A stretch of DNA of 64,000 nt from Acinetobacter sp. HY1485 (GTDB lineage Bacteria > Pseudomonadota > Gammaproteobacteria > Pseudomonadales > Moraxellaceae). This document shows positions 27,815 through 37,210 of the stretch, piece by piece. The DNA lies in assembly GCF_027568475.1 (NCBI RefSeq), contig NZ_JANKZG010000008.1:1-64000 (forward strand), written 5' to 3'. The stretch's first letter is position 1, and each line of letters begins with the position of its first letter. A model generated the notes under the pieces. That model made no database searches and was not told the DNA's origin. It saw only the letters and a program-made list of their open reading frames with translations. The position numbers and the translations under genes are program-made.

Positions 27815-29248
27815 TTAATCTTCGTAAGCACTCATCACATGCTTAATACGGGTATATTCTTCAAATCCATAGCCTGATAAATCTTTACCATAACCCGATT
27901 TTTTAAAGCCACCGTGTGGCATCTCGGCAGCCAATGGGATATGAGTATTAATCCACACCGTACCAAAATCTAAATCTCGGCTTAAACGCATACTGCGTGC
28001 ATGATTGCTTGTCCAAACACTTGATGCCAAACCATACTCCACGTCATTGGCTTTATCTAATGCATCTGCCTCATCTTTAAATATTTGGATCGTAATCACA
28101 GGTCCAAAAATTTCGGTTTGAATCACTTCATCATGCTGTTGCAAGCCTGTAATGATGGTAGGTTCAAAATAAAAACCTGCTGTTTGCGCGCGCTTACCTC
28201 CTGTTTCCACTTTGGCATAATTAGGTAAACGAGCAATGAATCCTTCAATTTGTTCAAGTTGACGTTCACTGTTCACAGAACCATATAACGCGTCTTCGTC
28301 ATCAGGTAAGCCAAATTTGATGGTCTTGGTTTTTTTAACCATTGCTTCAATAAACTGTGGTGCAATGCTGTCTTCAACCAACACACGCGCTGCCGCCGTA
28401 CAGTCTTGTCCTGCATTAAAAAAGCCTGCCAACGTAATCGCTTCTACTGCTTTTTCAATATCTGTATCTGCAAATACAAGTACAGGTGCTTTACCCCCTA
28501 ACTCTAAATGTGCTTTGGCTAAATTGGCTGCTGCCGATGCTGCCACTTGTAACCCTGCACGCACAGAACCCGTAATTGATACTAAAGCAGGCGTTTCATG
28601 TGAAACCACTTTTGAGCCTGCATCTGCTTGTCCAAGCAATACATTAAAGGCACCTTTAGGTAAAAATGGTGCTGCAAGTTCGGCTAAAATAAGCGTACTG
28701 GTTGGTGTGGTATCACTTGGTTTTAAAACAACGGTATTACCCGCTGCCAATGCAGGTGCAATTTTCCATACAGCCATCATCAGTGGATAATTCCACGGTG
28801 CGACTTGTCCCACCACACCCAAAGGTTCACGGCGAATGCTTGAGCTTAGTCCTTCTAAATATTCACCCGATGAACGACCTTCTAAACAACGTGCCGCACC
28901 TGCAAAAAAACGAATATGGTCAGCAGATGCCGCCACTTCTTCTTGTGCCACCATATGTTTAAGTTGCCCTGTTTCTTGTACTTGTGCATCTACCAAACGT
29001 TGAGCATTGGTTTCTACGGCATCTGCAAGACTGAGTAAGGCTTTTTGGCGTACGGCAGGCGTGGTACGTCCCCATGTTTTAAATGCTTCTTGAGCAGCTG
29101 TATACGCTGCATCTACTTCCTGTTGCGTTGCGTTTGGTGAAGATGCATAAACTTCACCGTTAACTGGACTAATGAGATCAAAAAACGTCTGTCCTGTACT
29201 TTGGACATATTCACCATTAATAAAATGTTGGCGTATTTCTTTTCCCAT
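27815..29248 (-). CDS. patD: Aldehyde dehydrogenase, probably gamma-aminobutyraldehyde dehydrogenase
   Basis: NAD-dependent oxidation of an amino-aldehyde, here most likely 4-aminobutanal to GABA in putrescine breakdown. It is 477 residues. The catalytic glutamate is E249 in LELGGKAP and the nucleophile C283 in NAGQDCTAAARV. APWNYPLMM binds the cofactor. The length and the FNAGQDCTAA block resemble PatD/YdcW rather than succinate-semialdehyde dehydrogenase. It is divergent from gabP across a 383-bp region with GGCTCT-like boxes in both orientations, and next to other GABA genes, which supports the substrate. Betaine-aldehyde-type activity is an alternative. Confidence 0.82.
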   Translation of the reverse strand: MGKEIRQHFINGEYVQSTGQTFFDLISPVNGEVYASSPNATQQEVDAAYTAAQEAFKTWGRTTPAVRQKALLSLADAVETNAQRLVDAQVQETGQLKHMVAQEEVAASADHIRFFAGAARCLEGRSSGEYLEGLSSSIRREPLGVVGQVAPWNYPLMMAVWKIAPALAAGNTVVLKPSDTTPTSTLILAELAAPFLPKGAFNVLLGQADAGSKVVSHETPALVSITGSVRAGLQVAASAAANLAKAHLELGGKAPVLVFADTDIEKAVEAITLAGFFNAGQDCTAAARVLVEDSIAPQFIEAMVKKTKTIKFGLPDDEDALYGSVNSERQLEQIEGFIARLPNYAKVETGGKRAQTAGFYFEPTIITGLQQHDEVIQTEIFGPVITIQIFKDEADALDKANDVEYGLASSVWTSNHARSMRLSRDLDFGTVWINTHIPLAAEMPHGGFKKSGYGKDLSGYGFEEYTRIKHVMSAYED

Positions 29249-29631
29249 TGTCTTCTTCCTTTTTTAATACATATAAAATATTAAGTATTATTTAATATCT
29301 TAATTGTCAACAAAAATTTAAACACGATTTTTTCAGTAAAAGAACCAATTACAAGGGTTCATTGTTTTATACGCTTAATTTAAATTTTTATGATTTTAAT
29401 TTTAATAATCAAATATTTAAAATTATTTTTGACCTTTTTTTATTGCTAAAACAAACATCATCAAAATGATTATTCATGTAAAAGAGCCAATTTCTTTTAC
29501 TTTTTAGAAATATTGGCTCTTTAAGTGCCATTCAAAATGGCTCTCGTTTGTTACCCATCAACTCGGCAAATTAAGATGTATAAAGCACCAAAACAAGACG
29601 CCTCGGCAGATTGCAGATTAAGGAAAATTGT
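29249..29631. other. Divergent control region, patD / gabP
   Basis: A 383-bp AT-rich spacer with no gene. It holds the paired operator (29511-29551) facing gabP. It also has two near-identical 15-mers in the reverse orientation, GTAAAAGAACCAATT at 29336-29350 and GTAAAAGAGCCAATT at 29478-29492, facing patD. The second of these and the first gabP box could also pair as an 11-bp hairpin stem. Confidence 0.65.
29511..29551 (+). promoter_or_regulatory. Paired GGCTCT operator, site B (gabP)
   Basis: TATTGGCTCT (29511-29520) and AATGGCTCTCGTT (29536-29548), with GGCTCT cores 24 bp apart, ending 84 bp before the gabP ATG. Same sequence and spacing as sites A and C. Confidence 0.78.
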
Positions 29632-31020
29632 ATGGCAACATCTCAAAATTTAGGCAAAGGCGTGAGCACACGGCAAATCACCATGATTTCAATTGGTGGC
29701 GTGATTGGTGCTGGTTTATTTGTAGGTTCCTCTAATGCCATTGCCACGGCGGGTCCTGCTGTTTTAATTTCATACCTGATTGCTGCCATCATTGTAATTT
29801 TAGTCATGCAAATGTTGGGGGAAATGGCAACCTCACGCCCAGATACGGGCTCGTTTTCATCTTATGCTGATGAAGCCTTAGGGCGTTGGGCAGGCTTTAC
29901 CATTGGTTGGTTGTATTGGTGGTTTTACGTTTTAGTGATTGCCATTGAAGCTATTGCCGCAGGGAATATTCTTTCGCAATGGTTGCCATTTTCTGCGCCT
30001 ATTTGTGCCTTACTCATGACCACAGCACTCATTGTCACCAACTGTTTACATGTTAAAAATTACGGCAAATTAGAGTATTGGCTATCGTTTGTAAAAGTTG
30101 CCAGTATTGTGGTGTTTTTAGTATTAGGCTTGGTGGCAATGCTTGGGTTAATGCCTCATTCTTCTGTTCATGGTATTCAACACTTATGGGCAGATGGTGG
30201 CTTTTTACCTAAAGGTTCAACTGCCATTTTAACAGGCTTATTGGTTGCTATGTTTAGCTTCCAAGGCAGTGAAATTGTTACCATTGCCGCAGCAGAATCT
30301 GAAGATCCACGCAATAATATTAAGCGTGCCATTAAAGCTGTTGTTTGGCGTTTGGGTTTATTTTATTTAGGTTCTATGTTTGTGGTAATTGCACTTGTAC
30401 CGTGGAATGACCCTAAACTCACGGTAGGGTCTTACCAAGCCGTTTTATCTGCCATGAACATTCCATATGCAGCAGGAATTATGCAAGCAGTTGTTTTGGT
30501 GGCAGTCACAAGCTGTTTAAACTCGTCTATTTATGTGTCTAGCCGTATGGTGTATTCGCTTGCAAAACGTGGTGATTGTTTACCGAGTCTTGCACATACC
30601 ACGCAACATGGTGTACCTCTAAAAGCCATTTTAGCCACATCTGTGATTGTATTTGGTGTCATTGTGGTAAACTATGCCATGGGCAAAGACTTCTTTATGT
30701 TTTTACTCTCAACGAGTGGTGCAGTCGTTTTGCTGATGTACCTTGTGATTGCCATTACTCAACTGTATATGCGTAAAAAAATGGTGGCAATGGGCGAAAC
30801 TCCAATCGTTAAAATGTGGTTATTTCCATACCTCAACTACATCACGATTGTGGGCATTATTTGTATGATGGGTTTGATGACGATTTTCCCTGAATCACGT
30901 AATGAGTTGGTGTCTACCTTTGTGTTAACTGCCATTTTAGCAAGTGTAGGTTTTTACCTGCAAAAGCGTCAGCCACAATTATCGAGCCAACGCCATTTAG
31001 GTAAATTTATTCAAAACTAA
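29632..31020 (+). CDS. gabP: GABA permease
   Basis: Inner-membrane 4-aminobutyrate importer of the amino acid transporter (AAT/APC) family, with 12 hydrophobic segments. The N-terminal STRQITMISIGGVIGAGLFV and FSFQGSEIVTIAAAESEDP are typical of GabP/AnsP-type carriers. I start at ATG 29632, with AAGGA 7 bp upstream, giving 462 residues; a TTG at 29611 is less likely. The GABA assignment rests on the neighbours gabR, gabT and gabD. Its end overlaps the convergent gabR end by 4 bp. Confidence 0.88.
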   Translation: MATSQNLGKGVSTRQITMISIGGVIGAGLFVGSSNAIATAGPAVLISYLIAAIIVILVMQMLGEMATSRPDTGSFSSYADEALGRWAGFTIGWLYWWFYVLVIAIEAIAAGNILSQWLPFSAPICALLMTTALIVTNCLHVKNYGKLEYWLSFVKVASIVVFLVLGLVAMLGLMPHSSVHGIQHLWADGGFLPKGSTAILTGLLVAMFSFQGSEIVTIAAAESEDPRNNIKRAIKAVVWRLGLFYLGSMFVVIALVPWNDPKLTVGSYQAVLSAMNIPYAAGIMQAVVLVAVTSCLNSSIYVSSRMVYSLAKRGDCLPSLAHTTQHGVPLKAILATSVIVFGVIVVNYAMGKDFFMFLLSTSGAVVLLMYLVIAITQLYMRKKMVAMGETPIVKMWLFPYLNYITIVGIICMMGLMTIFPESRNELVSTFVLTAILASVGFYLQKRQPQLSSQRHLGKFIQN

Positions 31021-32525
31021 TGTACAGCAGGCTGAGGTTGAATGCCTGCTTCTTTTAAACACTGCAACAATGCACCAAATGCCATCATCATATCTTTTTC
31101 ATTCACACATGCAAAACCAAGTAATAAGCCACGTTGGGCATGTGCGTGTGAATGCATATAGTATTGCGATAATGGACGTACCTTCACTCCATGCGCCAAG
31201 GCATTGGTTGCAATTGCCACATCATCACACCCCGTTGGTAATTTTAAAACAAGATGTAAGCCCGATGCTTCATCGTACTCATGCACAAATGCATCACCTA
31301 AATAACGCCGAATTAAATCCATCAAAAATTGACGACGCTTGCCATACAATAAACGCATACGGCGTATATGTGCCGCATAATGCCCTTTTTGGATAAATTC
31401 AGCTAAGGCTTTTTGCTCAATCAAATGCCCACCACGATATAACTCGGCAGCCAAGGTTCTGAGTGATGAAAACAACGATTTAGGCACGACCAAATAACCA
31501 ATACGCAATGCAGGGTAAATTGTTTTACTAAACGTGCCCATATAAATAACAGGCGCATCGGCTTCCAGCCCTTGTAATGCAGGATACGGTTGCCCTGAGA
31601 ATCTAAACTCACTGTCGTAGTCATCCTCTACAATCCAACTTTGATGTTTACGCGCCAATGCCAACAGCGTTTTACGGCGTGCCAAACTTAAATGTGACCC
31701 TAACGGATATTGATGTGACGGTGTTACAAAAATGAGCTTGGGTGGTTGATTAGGATTTTCTTGTGGAAGAATACCTTCTTTATCCACAGGTAATGGATGT
31801 AAATGCACTCCATTGACTCTTAAAATATTACGCATACCCCAATAAGCAGGATCTTCAATCCAAACATGATCGCCTATATCTGTGAGCGCGCGTGACACTA
31901 AATCAATCGCTTGATGAATCCCTTCGGTAATAATAATCTGATCGGCATCACAATTAACTGAACGTGCTACACGCAAATAATCAGCTAAGGCAGCACGTAG
32001 TTCAGGGCATCCGCCTGCATTACTGTAAATTAAACGGCTGACATCAGGGTCTTTACTCAAGCGCGACTGAATACGGCTAAACAAATGATGCGGAAATTCC
32101 GTTACATCAGGTGCACCGGGTACAAACGCCCCCCATTGATGTGGAGATGCTGCAGCATACCCCATCACACGCGAACCGCGCTGTGAAAGTAAATTTTTTC
32201 TAGGCACGGTGGCAGGTATAGGCGCCGTTTTACCATATGCAGTGGTTAAAAAGGTTTCAGGCAATTGCTCAACCACCCAAGTGCCTTGTCCAATGCGTGC
32301 CTCCACATAACCTTCTGCTTGTAATTGCTCATAAGCACTGAGTACTGTATTACGTGACACTTGCATTTCTTTGGCTAAATCACGAGAAGCAGGCAAGCGT
32401 GTTTTGGGGGGTAACACCCGTGCCACAATGGCTTCTCTTAAACAACGGAACAACCGCTGATGGAGTGTTCCCTCAACATCCTCTTGCAAACGCTGTAATA
32501 AATGATCTCCAAATAAGCTACGCAA
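31017..32525 (-). CDS. gabR: GabR-like MocR regulator (GntR HTH fused to aminotransferase domain)
   Basis: A 502-residue PLP-dependent regulator. Residues about 15-85 form a GntR winged HTH (LPASRDLAKEMQVSRNTVLS). Residues about 110-495 are a class I aminotransferase-like domain with K334 in GTFSKTIYPALRIGYLV as the PLP lysine. In Bacillus, GabR activates gabTD when GABA reacts with PLP. The start is TTG 32525, supported by AGGAG nine bases upstream; there is no better ATG. The first operator box overlaps this ribosome site and start, so autoregulation is likely. Divergent from gabT by 132 bp. Confidence 0.9.
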   Translation of the reverse strand: MRSLFGDHLLQRLQEDVEGTLHQRLFRCLREAIVARVLPPKTRLPASRDLAKEMQVSRNTVLSAYEQLQAEGYVEARIGQGTWVVEQLPETFLTTAYGKTAPIPATVPRKNLLSQRGSRVMGYAAASPHQWGAFVPGAPDVTEFPHHLFSRIQSRLSKDPDVSRLIYSNAGGCPELRAALADYLRVARSVNCDADQIIITEGIHQAIDLVSRALTDIGDHVWIEDPAYWGMRNILRVNGVHLHPLPVDKEGILPQENPNQPPKLIFVTPSHQYPLGSHLSLARRKTLLALARKHQSWIVEDDYDSEFRFSGQPYPALQGLEADAPVIYMGTFSKTIYPALRIGYLVVPKSLFSSLRTLAAELYRGGHLIEQKALAEFIQKGHYAAHIRRMRLLYGKRRQFLMDLIRRYLGDAFVHEYDEASGLHLVLKLPTGCDDVAIATNALAHGVKVRPLSQYYMHSHAHAQRGLLLGFACVNEKDMMMAFGALLQCLKEAGIQPQPAVH

Positions 32526-32565
32526 ATTGGCTCTCTCCTACTGTTAAAAAGTGGCTCTCGTTTGC
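32526..32565 (+). promoter_or_regulatory. Paired GGCTCT operator, site C (gabR/gabT)
   Basis: AATTGGCTCT (32525-32534) and AGTGGCTCTCGTT (32550-32562), with GGCTCT cores 24 bp apart, ending 96 bp before gabT and covering the gabR start region. Same layout as sites A and B. Confidence 0.8.
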
Positions 32566-32657
32566 CCAAAACAAAAGCGCACAATAAAAATATCACAGCA
32601 ACAACGCGTGTGCCTTTTTGATGAGGCAAACCTGACACCACAACACGAGGATTTGAA

Positions 32658-33959
32658 ATGGACGCTCAACATTCTGCACTGAATACACGCAAACAACAAG
32701 CAACACCAAAAGGTGTAGGTGTAATGTGTCAGTGGTATGCTGCAAAAGCTGAAAATTCAACAATTTGGGACACAGACGGCAATGCATACATCGACTTTGC
32801 AGGTGGTATTGCCGTTTTAAATACGGGGCATCGTCATCCTAAGGTGATTGAGGCAGTAACTCAACAATTACAACAGTTTACCCATACGGCGTATCAAGTC
32901 ACCCCCTACGAAAGTTATGTTGCACTTGCAGAACGTTTAAATGCCTTAGCACCTATCGAAGGCGATGCAAAAACCACCTTTTTCACCACAGGTGCAGAAG
33001 CTGTAGAAAATGCCGTTAAAATTGCACGTTCATACACCAAACGCCATGGCATTATTACCTTTGGTAATGGTTTTCATGGTCGCTCATTTATGACCATGGC
33101 AATGACAGGCAAAACCGCACCGTACAAAAGAGATTTTGGTGTCATGCCTGCAGGTGTATTTCATGCACGCTACCCTGTTGCCTCACGCGGTATTAGTGTC
33201 GATGATGCCATCAATAGTATTCACGACATTTTTAGTGAAGACATTGCAGCGCATGATGTTGCTGCCATTGTATTAGAGCCTGTACAAGGCGAAGGGGGCT
33301 TTAATGTTGTACCTGCCGAATTTTTAACACGCTTACGTACCTTATGTGATGAACATGGTATTTTACTCATTGCCGATGAAGTGCAATCTGGTTTTGCCCG
33401 TACAGGCAAACTATTTGCTATGAACCATTACGACACCAAAGCCGATTTAATTACCATGGCAAAAAGTCTAGGTGGTGGTTTTCCAATATCGGGCGTTGTA
33501 GGACGTAGCGAAGTGATGGATGCGCCTAATCCTGGTGGTTTAGGTGGGACATACGCAGGCAACCCTGTTGCAGTTGCGGCGGCACATGCTGTATTAGATG
33601 CTATTGAAGAAGAACAATTGTGCCAACGTGCCAATGATTTAGGCGAAATTTTAGTTAAAACACTACATCAATTAGACCAACAATATGCAGGTGTTGTAAA
33701 AGATATTCGTGCACTTGGCTCAATGGTTGCCATGGAGTTAGATAATGCAGAATTTGCTAAAGCTGTACAAAACTATGCCATGCAACATGGCTTATTGCTC
33801 TTAACTTGTGGTAAATACGGAAATGTTATTCGTTTCTTATATCCACTGACTATTCCAAAAGCACAATTTGAACAAGGAATTGAAATTCTCAAACAAGGAA
33901 TGGCAACTTTGGATTTACCCGAAACGCTTTGCCAAAAAAGCTCGGAGCCTTCTGCATGA
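32658..33959 (+). CDS. gabT: 4-aminobutyrate aminotransferase
   Basis: Transfers the amino group of GABA to 2-oxoglutarate, giving succinate semialdehyde; cytoplasmic PLP enzyme of class III. It is 433 residues. K269 in MAKSLGGGFPISGV is the PLP lysine, and LLIADEVQSGFARTG carries the cofactor-binding aspartate. TTGAEAVENAVKIAR binds the PLP phosphate. ATG 32658 follows GAGG. Its stop overlaps gabD by 4 bp (ATGA). Confidence 0.95.
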   Translation: MDAQHSALNTRKQQATPKGVGVMCQWYAAKAENSTIWDTDGNAYIDFAGGIAVLNTGHRHPKVIEAVTQQLQQFTHTAYQVTPYESYVALAERLNALAPIEGDAKTTFFTTGAEAVENAVKIARSYTKRHGIITFGNGFHGRSFMTMAMTGKTAPYKRDFGVMPAGVFHARYPVASRGISVDDAINSIHDIFSEDIAAHDVAAIVLEPVQGEGGFNVVPAEFLTRLRTLCDEHGILLIADEVQSGFARTGKLFAMNHYDTKADLITMAKSLGGGFPISGVVGRSEVMDAPNPGGLGGTYAGNPVAVAAAHAVLDAIEEEQLCQRANDLGEILVKTLHQLDQQYAGVVKDIRALGSMVAMELDNAEFAKAVQNYAMQHGLLLLTCGKYGNVIRFLYPLTIPKAQFEQGIEILKQGMATLDLPETLCQKSSEPSA

Positions 33960-35401
33960 TTGACCAATCGTTACAATACTTACTTAAACACGCTGATGTT
34001 GCCTTTAACTCAACAGATGGTGATGTAATTGAAGTCAAAAACCCTGCAACAGATGAAGTATTGGCATACGTTAAATGCCATGATCAAAACAGTGTAGAAC
34101 AAGCCATTATCCGTGCCGAAAAAGCACAACAACAGTGGAAAACTCACACTGCCTTACAACGTGCGGATATTCTTTGGAATTGGTATCAACTGCTTGTTAA
34201 AAACCAAGACAATTTGGCAAAAATTTTAACAGCAGAACAAGGCAAGCCACTGGCAGAAGCTCGTGGTGAAGTTGGCTATGCAGCCTCTTTTATCCGTTGG
34301 TTTGCAGAACAAGCACGCCGTATAGATGGCAGTATTGTGCCGCCAACCCAAAGCCAACAACGCTTACTTGTCATTAAACAACCTATTGGTGTGACGGCAG
34401 CCATTACCCCATGGAATTTTCCTGCAGCAATGATCACACGTAAAGCTGCCCCTGCACTTGCGGCAGGTTGTGCTATGCTGATTAAACCTGCCGAGCTAAC
34501 ACCACTCACGGCGTATGCTTTAGAAGTATTAGCTATTGAAGCAGGTTTACCACAAGATTTACTCATTACCATCAGTGGTAAATCTTCGGTAATTGGTAAA
34601 ACACTATGTGAAAGCGACACCATCCGTAAACTCAGCTTTACAGGGTCTACCCAAGTAGGTCGCATCTTAATGCAACAGTGTGCATCGACTATTAAAAAAC
34701 TATCGCTTGAGCTAGGGGGTAATGCCCCTGTGTTAGTTTTTGACGATGCCAATTTAGACCAAGCCGTACAAGGTATTATGGCAAGTAAGTTTCGTAACAG
34801 CGGGCAAACATGTGTCTGCGCCAATCGTATTTATGTACAAGATGGCATTTACGATCAACTTAGTCAAAAACTAGTAGAAGCCGTATCTAAACTTAAAGTA
34901 GGTAACGGAGTAGACGAAGGCACTACGCAAGGTCCTTTAATTGAACAATCTGCAGTTGATAAAGTGATTGAGCATATTGAAGATGCCACACAAAAAGGTG
35001 CACAAATTGCCTTTGGCGGTAAGCTTACGCATTTAGGTAAAACTTTCTTTGAGCCAACGGTTCTCACAGGTGTTACTGCCGACATGAAAGTGGCAAAAGA
35101 AGAAACATTTGGTCCACTTGCACCATTGTTTCGTTTTAATAGCGAAGAAGATGCGGTACGCATGGCAAATGACACCGAGTTTGGTTTAGCTGCCTATCTG
35201 TTTACACAAAGTACAGCATGCCAATGGCGCGTAGGTGAAGCATTAGAATATGGCATGGTGGGTGTAAATACAGGTGCTATTTCTAACGAAGTTGCGCCAT
35301 TTGGTGGGATTAAACAATCTGGCTTAGGACGTGAAGGCGGACAAGAAGGCATTGAAGAATACTTAGAAACAAAGTATCTGTGTGTCGATATTTCTGCTTA
35401 A
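33956..35401 (+). CDS. gabD: Succinate-semialdehyde dehydrogenase
   Basis: Oxidises succinate semialdehyde to succinate with NAD(P), completing GABA breakdown. It is 481 residues from ATG 33956. Catalytic residues are E252 in LELGGNAP and C286 in NSGQTCVCANRI, where the two cysteines two apart are characteristic of GabD. TPWNFPAAM and KPAELTPL bind the cofactor. Translation is coupled to gabT by a 4-bp overlap, and a terminator follows. Confidence 0.95.
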   Translation: MIDQSLQYLLKHADVAFNSTDGDVIEVKNPATDEVLAYVKCHDQNSVEQAIIRAEKAQQQWKTHTALQRADILWNWYQLLVKNQDNLAKILTAEQGKPLAEARGEVGYAASFIRWFAEQARRIDGSIVPPTQSQQRLLVIKQPIGVTAAITPWNFPAAMITRKAAPALAAGCAMLIKPAELTPLTAYALEVLAIEAGLPQDLLITISGKSSVIGKTLCESDTIRKLSFTGSTQVGRILMQQCASTIKKLSLELGGNAPVLVFDDANLDQAVQGIMASKFRNSGQTCVCANRIYVQDGIYDQLSQKLVEAVSKLKVGNGVDEGTTQGPLIEQSAVDKVIEHIEDATQKGAQIAFGGKLTHLGKTFFEPTVLTGVTADMKVAKEETFGPLAPLFRFNSEEDAVRMANDTEFGLAAYLFTQSTACQWRVGEALEYGMVGVNTGAISNEVAPFGGIKQSGLGREGGQEGIEEYLETKYLCVDISA

Positions 35402-35420
35402 CATTTAAGCATTTTCAGAT

Positions 35421-35451
35421 AACTCGCCTTGCCCATTCAAGGCGAGTTTTT
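35421..35451 (+). terminator. Terminator after gabD
   Basis: Perfect 10-bp stem AACTCGCCTT/AAGGCGAGTT, 8-base loop, followed by T residues. Confidence 0.88.
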
Positions 35452-35648
35452 CATTTTTTATAAAAAAATAATATTTTATATAAGCATTTAGCTACAAGAT
35501 CCAAGAACATATTTAAAAAATCTCATAAAGATGCTCGCTCTTTTTTTTATAATCATTAAATATAGTTTAGTAAATTTATCTCTTATCATGCATGCTTATA
35601 GTTAAATTTTTAACGTAAAATACTTAAAATCTCCCAAAATTATTCAGC

Positions 35649-36272
35649 CTAATTCATATAACCATATAAAGTACTTAAAATGCCATACAATGCCACAGCG
35701 ACTAAGACTACCCCACAGACCCCTAATAGTTTTGGATAATGTCGACTTTTTGATAAGCGACTAAAGCCCAAATACACTATCGAAAGTGTCATAAAATCTA
35801 AAATAATCCACACCACTGTCAGCACTAATAAACTGTTATTGATGTTTGGCGTAACATGAATAAACTGCGGAAAAAATGCAGAAAAAAAGATAATATCTTT
35901 GGGATTGGAAATACCCACCAAAAAGCCTTTTTTAAAGCCACCCTCTTTTGGTTGAACTTTCTCAACTTCTGCTATTTGTGGTGTATCTTTAACTTCTTTT
36001 AAAATCTCATAACCTAAAAAGGCAATATAAGCACAACCCAATACTTTAATAATATCGAATACATAGCCATTAATACTTAATACGCCTTTAAGTACTAAAA
36101 TAGAGGCTGTAATTAAAAACAATGAGGCGAAATTTGTTCCAAAAATTGTTTGTAATGCCCTTTTATATCCGCCTTGCTGTCCTGCGCTTGCCACCAAAAG
36201 CATCACAGGACCAGGCGTTGCAATCATTACAATTACAGCAGTTGCATACATTAAAAGTTCTAGCATATTCAT
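35649..36272 (-). CDS. LysE/RhtB family exporter
   Basis: A 207-residue inner-membrane protein with about six hydrophobic segments. ATPGPVMLLVASAGQQGG near the N-terminus and GFLVGISNPKDIIFFSAFFPQF in the middle are RhtB-type signatures. Probable exporter of an amino acid or similar small molecule, substrate unknown. Its ATG overlaps the end of pncA by 4 bp, so the two are translationally coupled, but no functional link is known to me. Confidence 0.87.
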   Translation of the reverse strand: MNMLELLMYATAVIVMIATPGPVMLLVASAGQQGGYKRALQTIFGTNFASLFLITASILVLKGVLSINGYVFDIIKVLGCAYIAFLGYEILKEVKDTPQIAEVEKVQPKEGGFKKGFLVGISNPKDIIFFSAFFPQFIHVTPNINNSLLVLTVVWIILDFMTLSIVYLGFSRLSKSRHYPKLLGVCGVVLVAVALYGILSTLYGYMN

Positions 36273-36904
36273 AATAACTTAAGCACATCCTGTGTTTGTA
36301 TTCTGCCAATTTTTAAAGCCTGCATCTCCTGCCATTTCTGCACCAAAGATCCATTTAAATCAATGCCTGCGGTGGCATCTTCAATGACATAAGTTTTAAA
36401 ACCTAAATTAACTGCATCAATCGCTGTCCATGCCACACAAAAATCAGTTGCAACCCCAACTACATACACAGTGTCTATTTGACGTTCATTTAAGTACCCT
36501 GCCAAACCTGTTTTGGTTGTACGATCTGCCTCTACAAATGCCGAGTAACTATCAATATGTGCATGAAAACCTTTTCGAATGATAAGCTGTGCTTGGCTAA
36601 CATCTAAATCAGGATGAAAATCTGCATCTTTTGTACCCTGTACACAGTGGCTTGTCCAAAGCACCTGCTGACCATAAGGCAAATTAATCATGTCAAAAGG
36701 CTGTTTATTAGTATGATTATTTGCAAAAGAAATATGATGCTCAGGGTGCCAATCCTGCGTCAAAACCACATTATTAAAATGATGCATTAATTGATTGACA
36801 TTAGGTAAAATACGATCGGCATGTGCAACTGCTAAATTTCCATTAGGCATAAAACCATTTTGTACATCAACCACAATAAGCGCTATTTTTTCTTGCTGAA
36901 GCAT
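36269..36904 (-). CDS. pncA: Nicotinamidase
   Basis: Hydrolyses nicotinamide to nicotinate for NAD salvage. Isochorismatase-fold protein of 211 residues. The catalytic triad is D13 in VVDVQNGF, the lysine in IIRKGF and the cysteine in GVATDFCVAWTA. Metal-binding DWHPEHHISF is present. I use ATG 36904; a TTG at 36910 has better spacing from GGAG (5 bases) and may be the true start. First gene of a two-gene unit. Confidence 0.93.
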   Translation of the reverse strand: MLQQEKIALIVVDVQNGFMPNGNLAVAHADRILPNVNQLMHHFNNVVLTQDWHPEHHISFANNHTNKQPFDMINLPYGQQVLWTSHCVQGTKDADFHPDLDVSQAQLIIRKGFHAHIDSYSAFVEADRTTKTGLAGYLNERQIDTVYVVGVATDFCVAWTAIDAVNLGFKTYVIEDATAGIDLNGSLVQKWQEMQALKIGRIQTQDVLKLL

Positions 36905-36910
36905 GATCAA

Positions 36911-37210
36911 TTAATCTCCAAAATAATTTTACTTTACAAGATTAAACAACAGATCGTCTCGTTTTTTATAGTGAAAACATTAAATAAACAAGAACTTTAT
37001 CTAAACATTTGAATATAGTTGAAAATTGCTTTAAAAATGTCTATAAAGTTAACTTAGCTTTACGAAATTATGTTGTTCTTCAACTGATGATCAGTCATAA
37101 TTTGCACAAGCATTATTCAAAAAAAATTGGATTTTTGCTCAACCTAAAAGATGAAAACCATCCCATATATTTGTAAAATAATGGATGGCTTAACAGGATA
37201 TTTTTCTAAA
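36911..37210. other. Divergent intergenic region, pncA / dapA
   Basis: About 300 bp, AT-rich, with no gene, hairpin or repeat I can support. It must contain promoters for pncA (minus) and dapA (plus). Confidence 0.5.
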
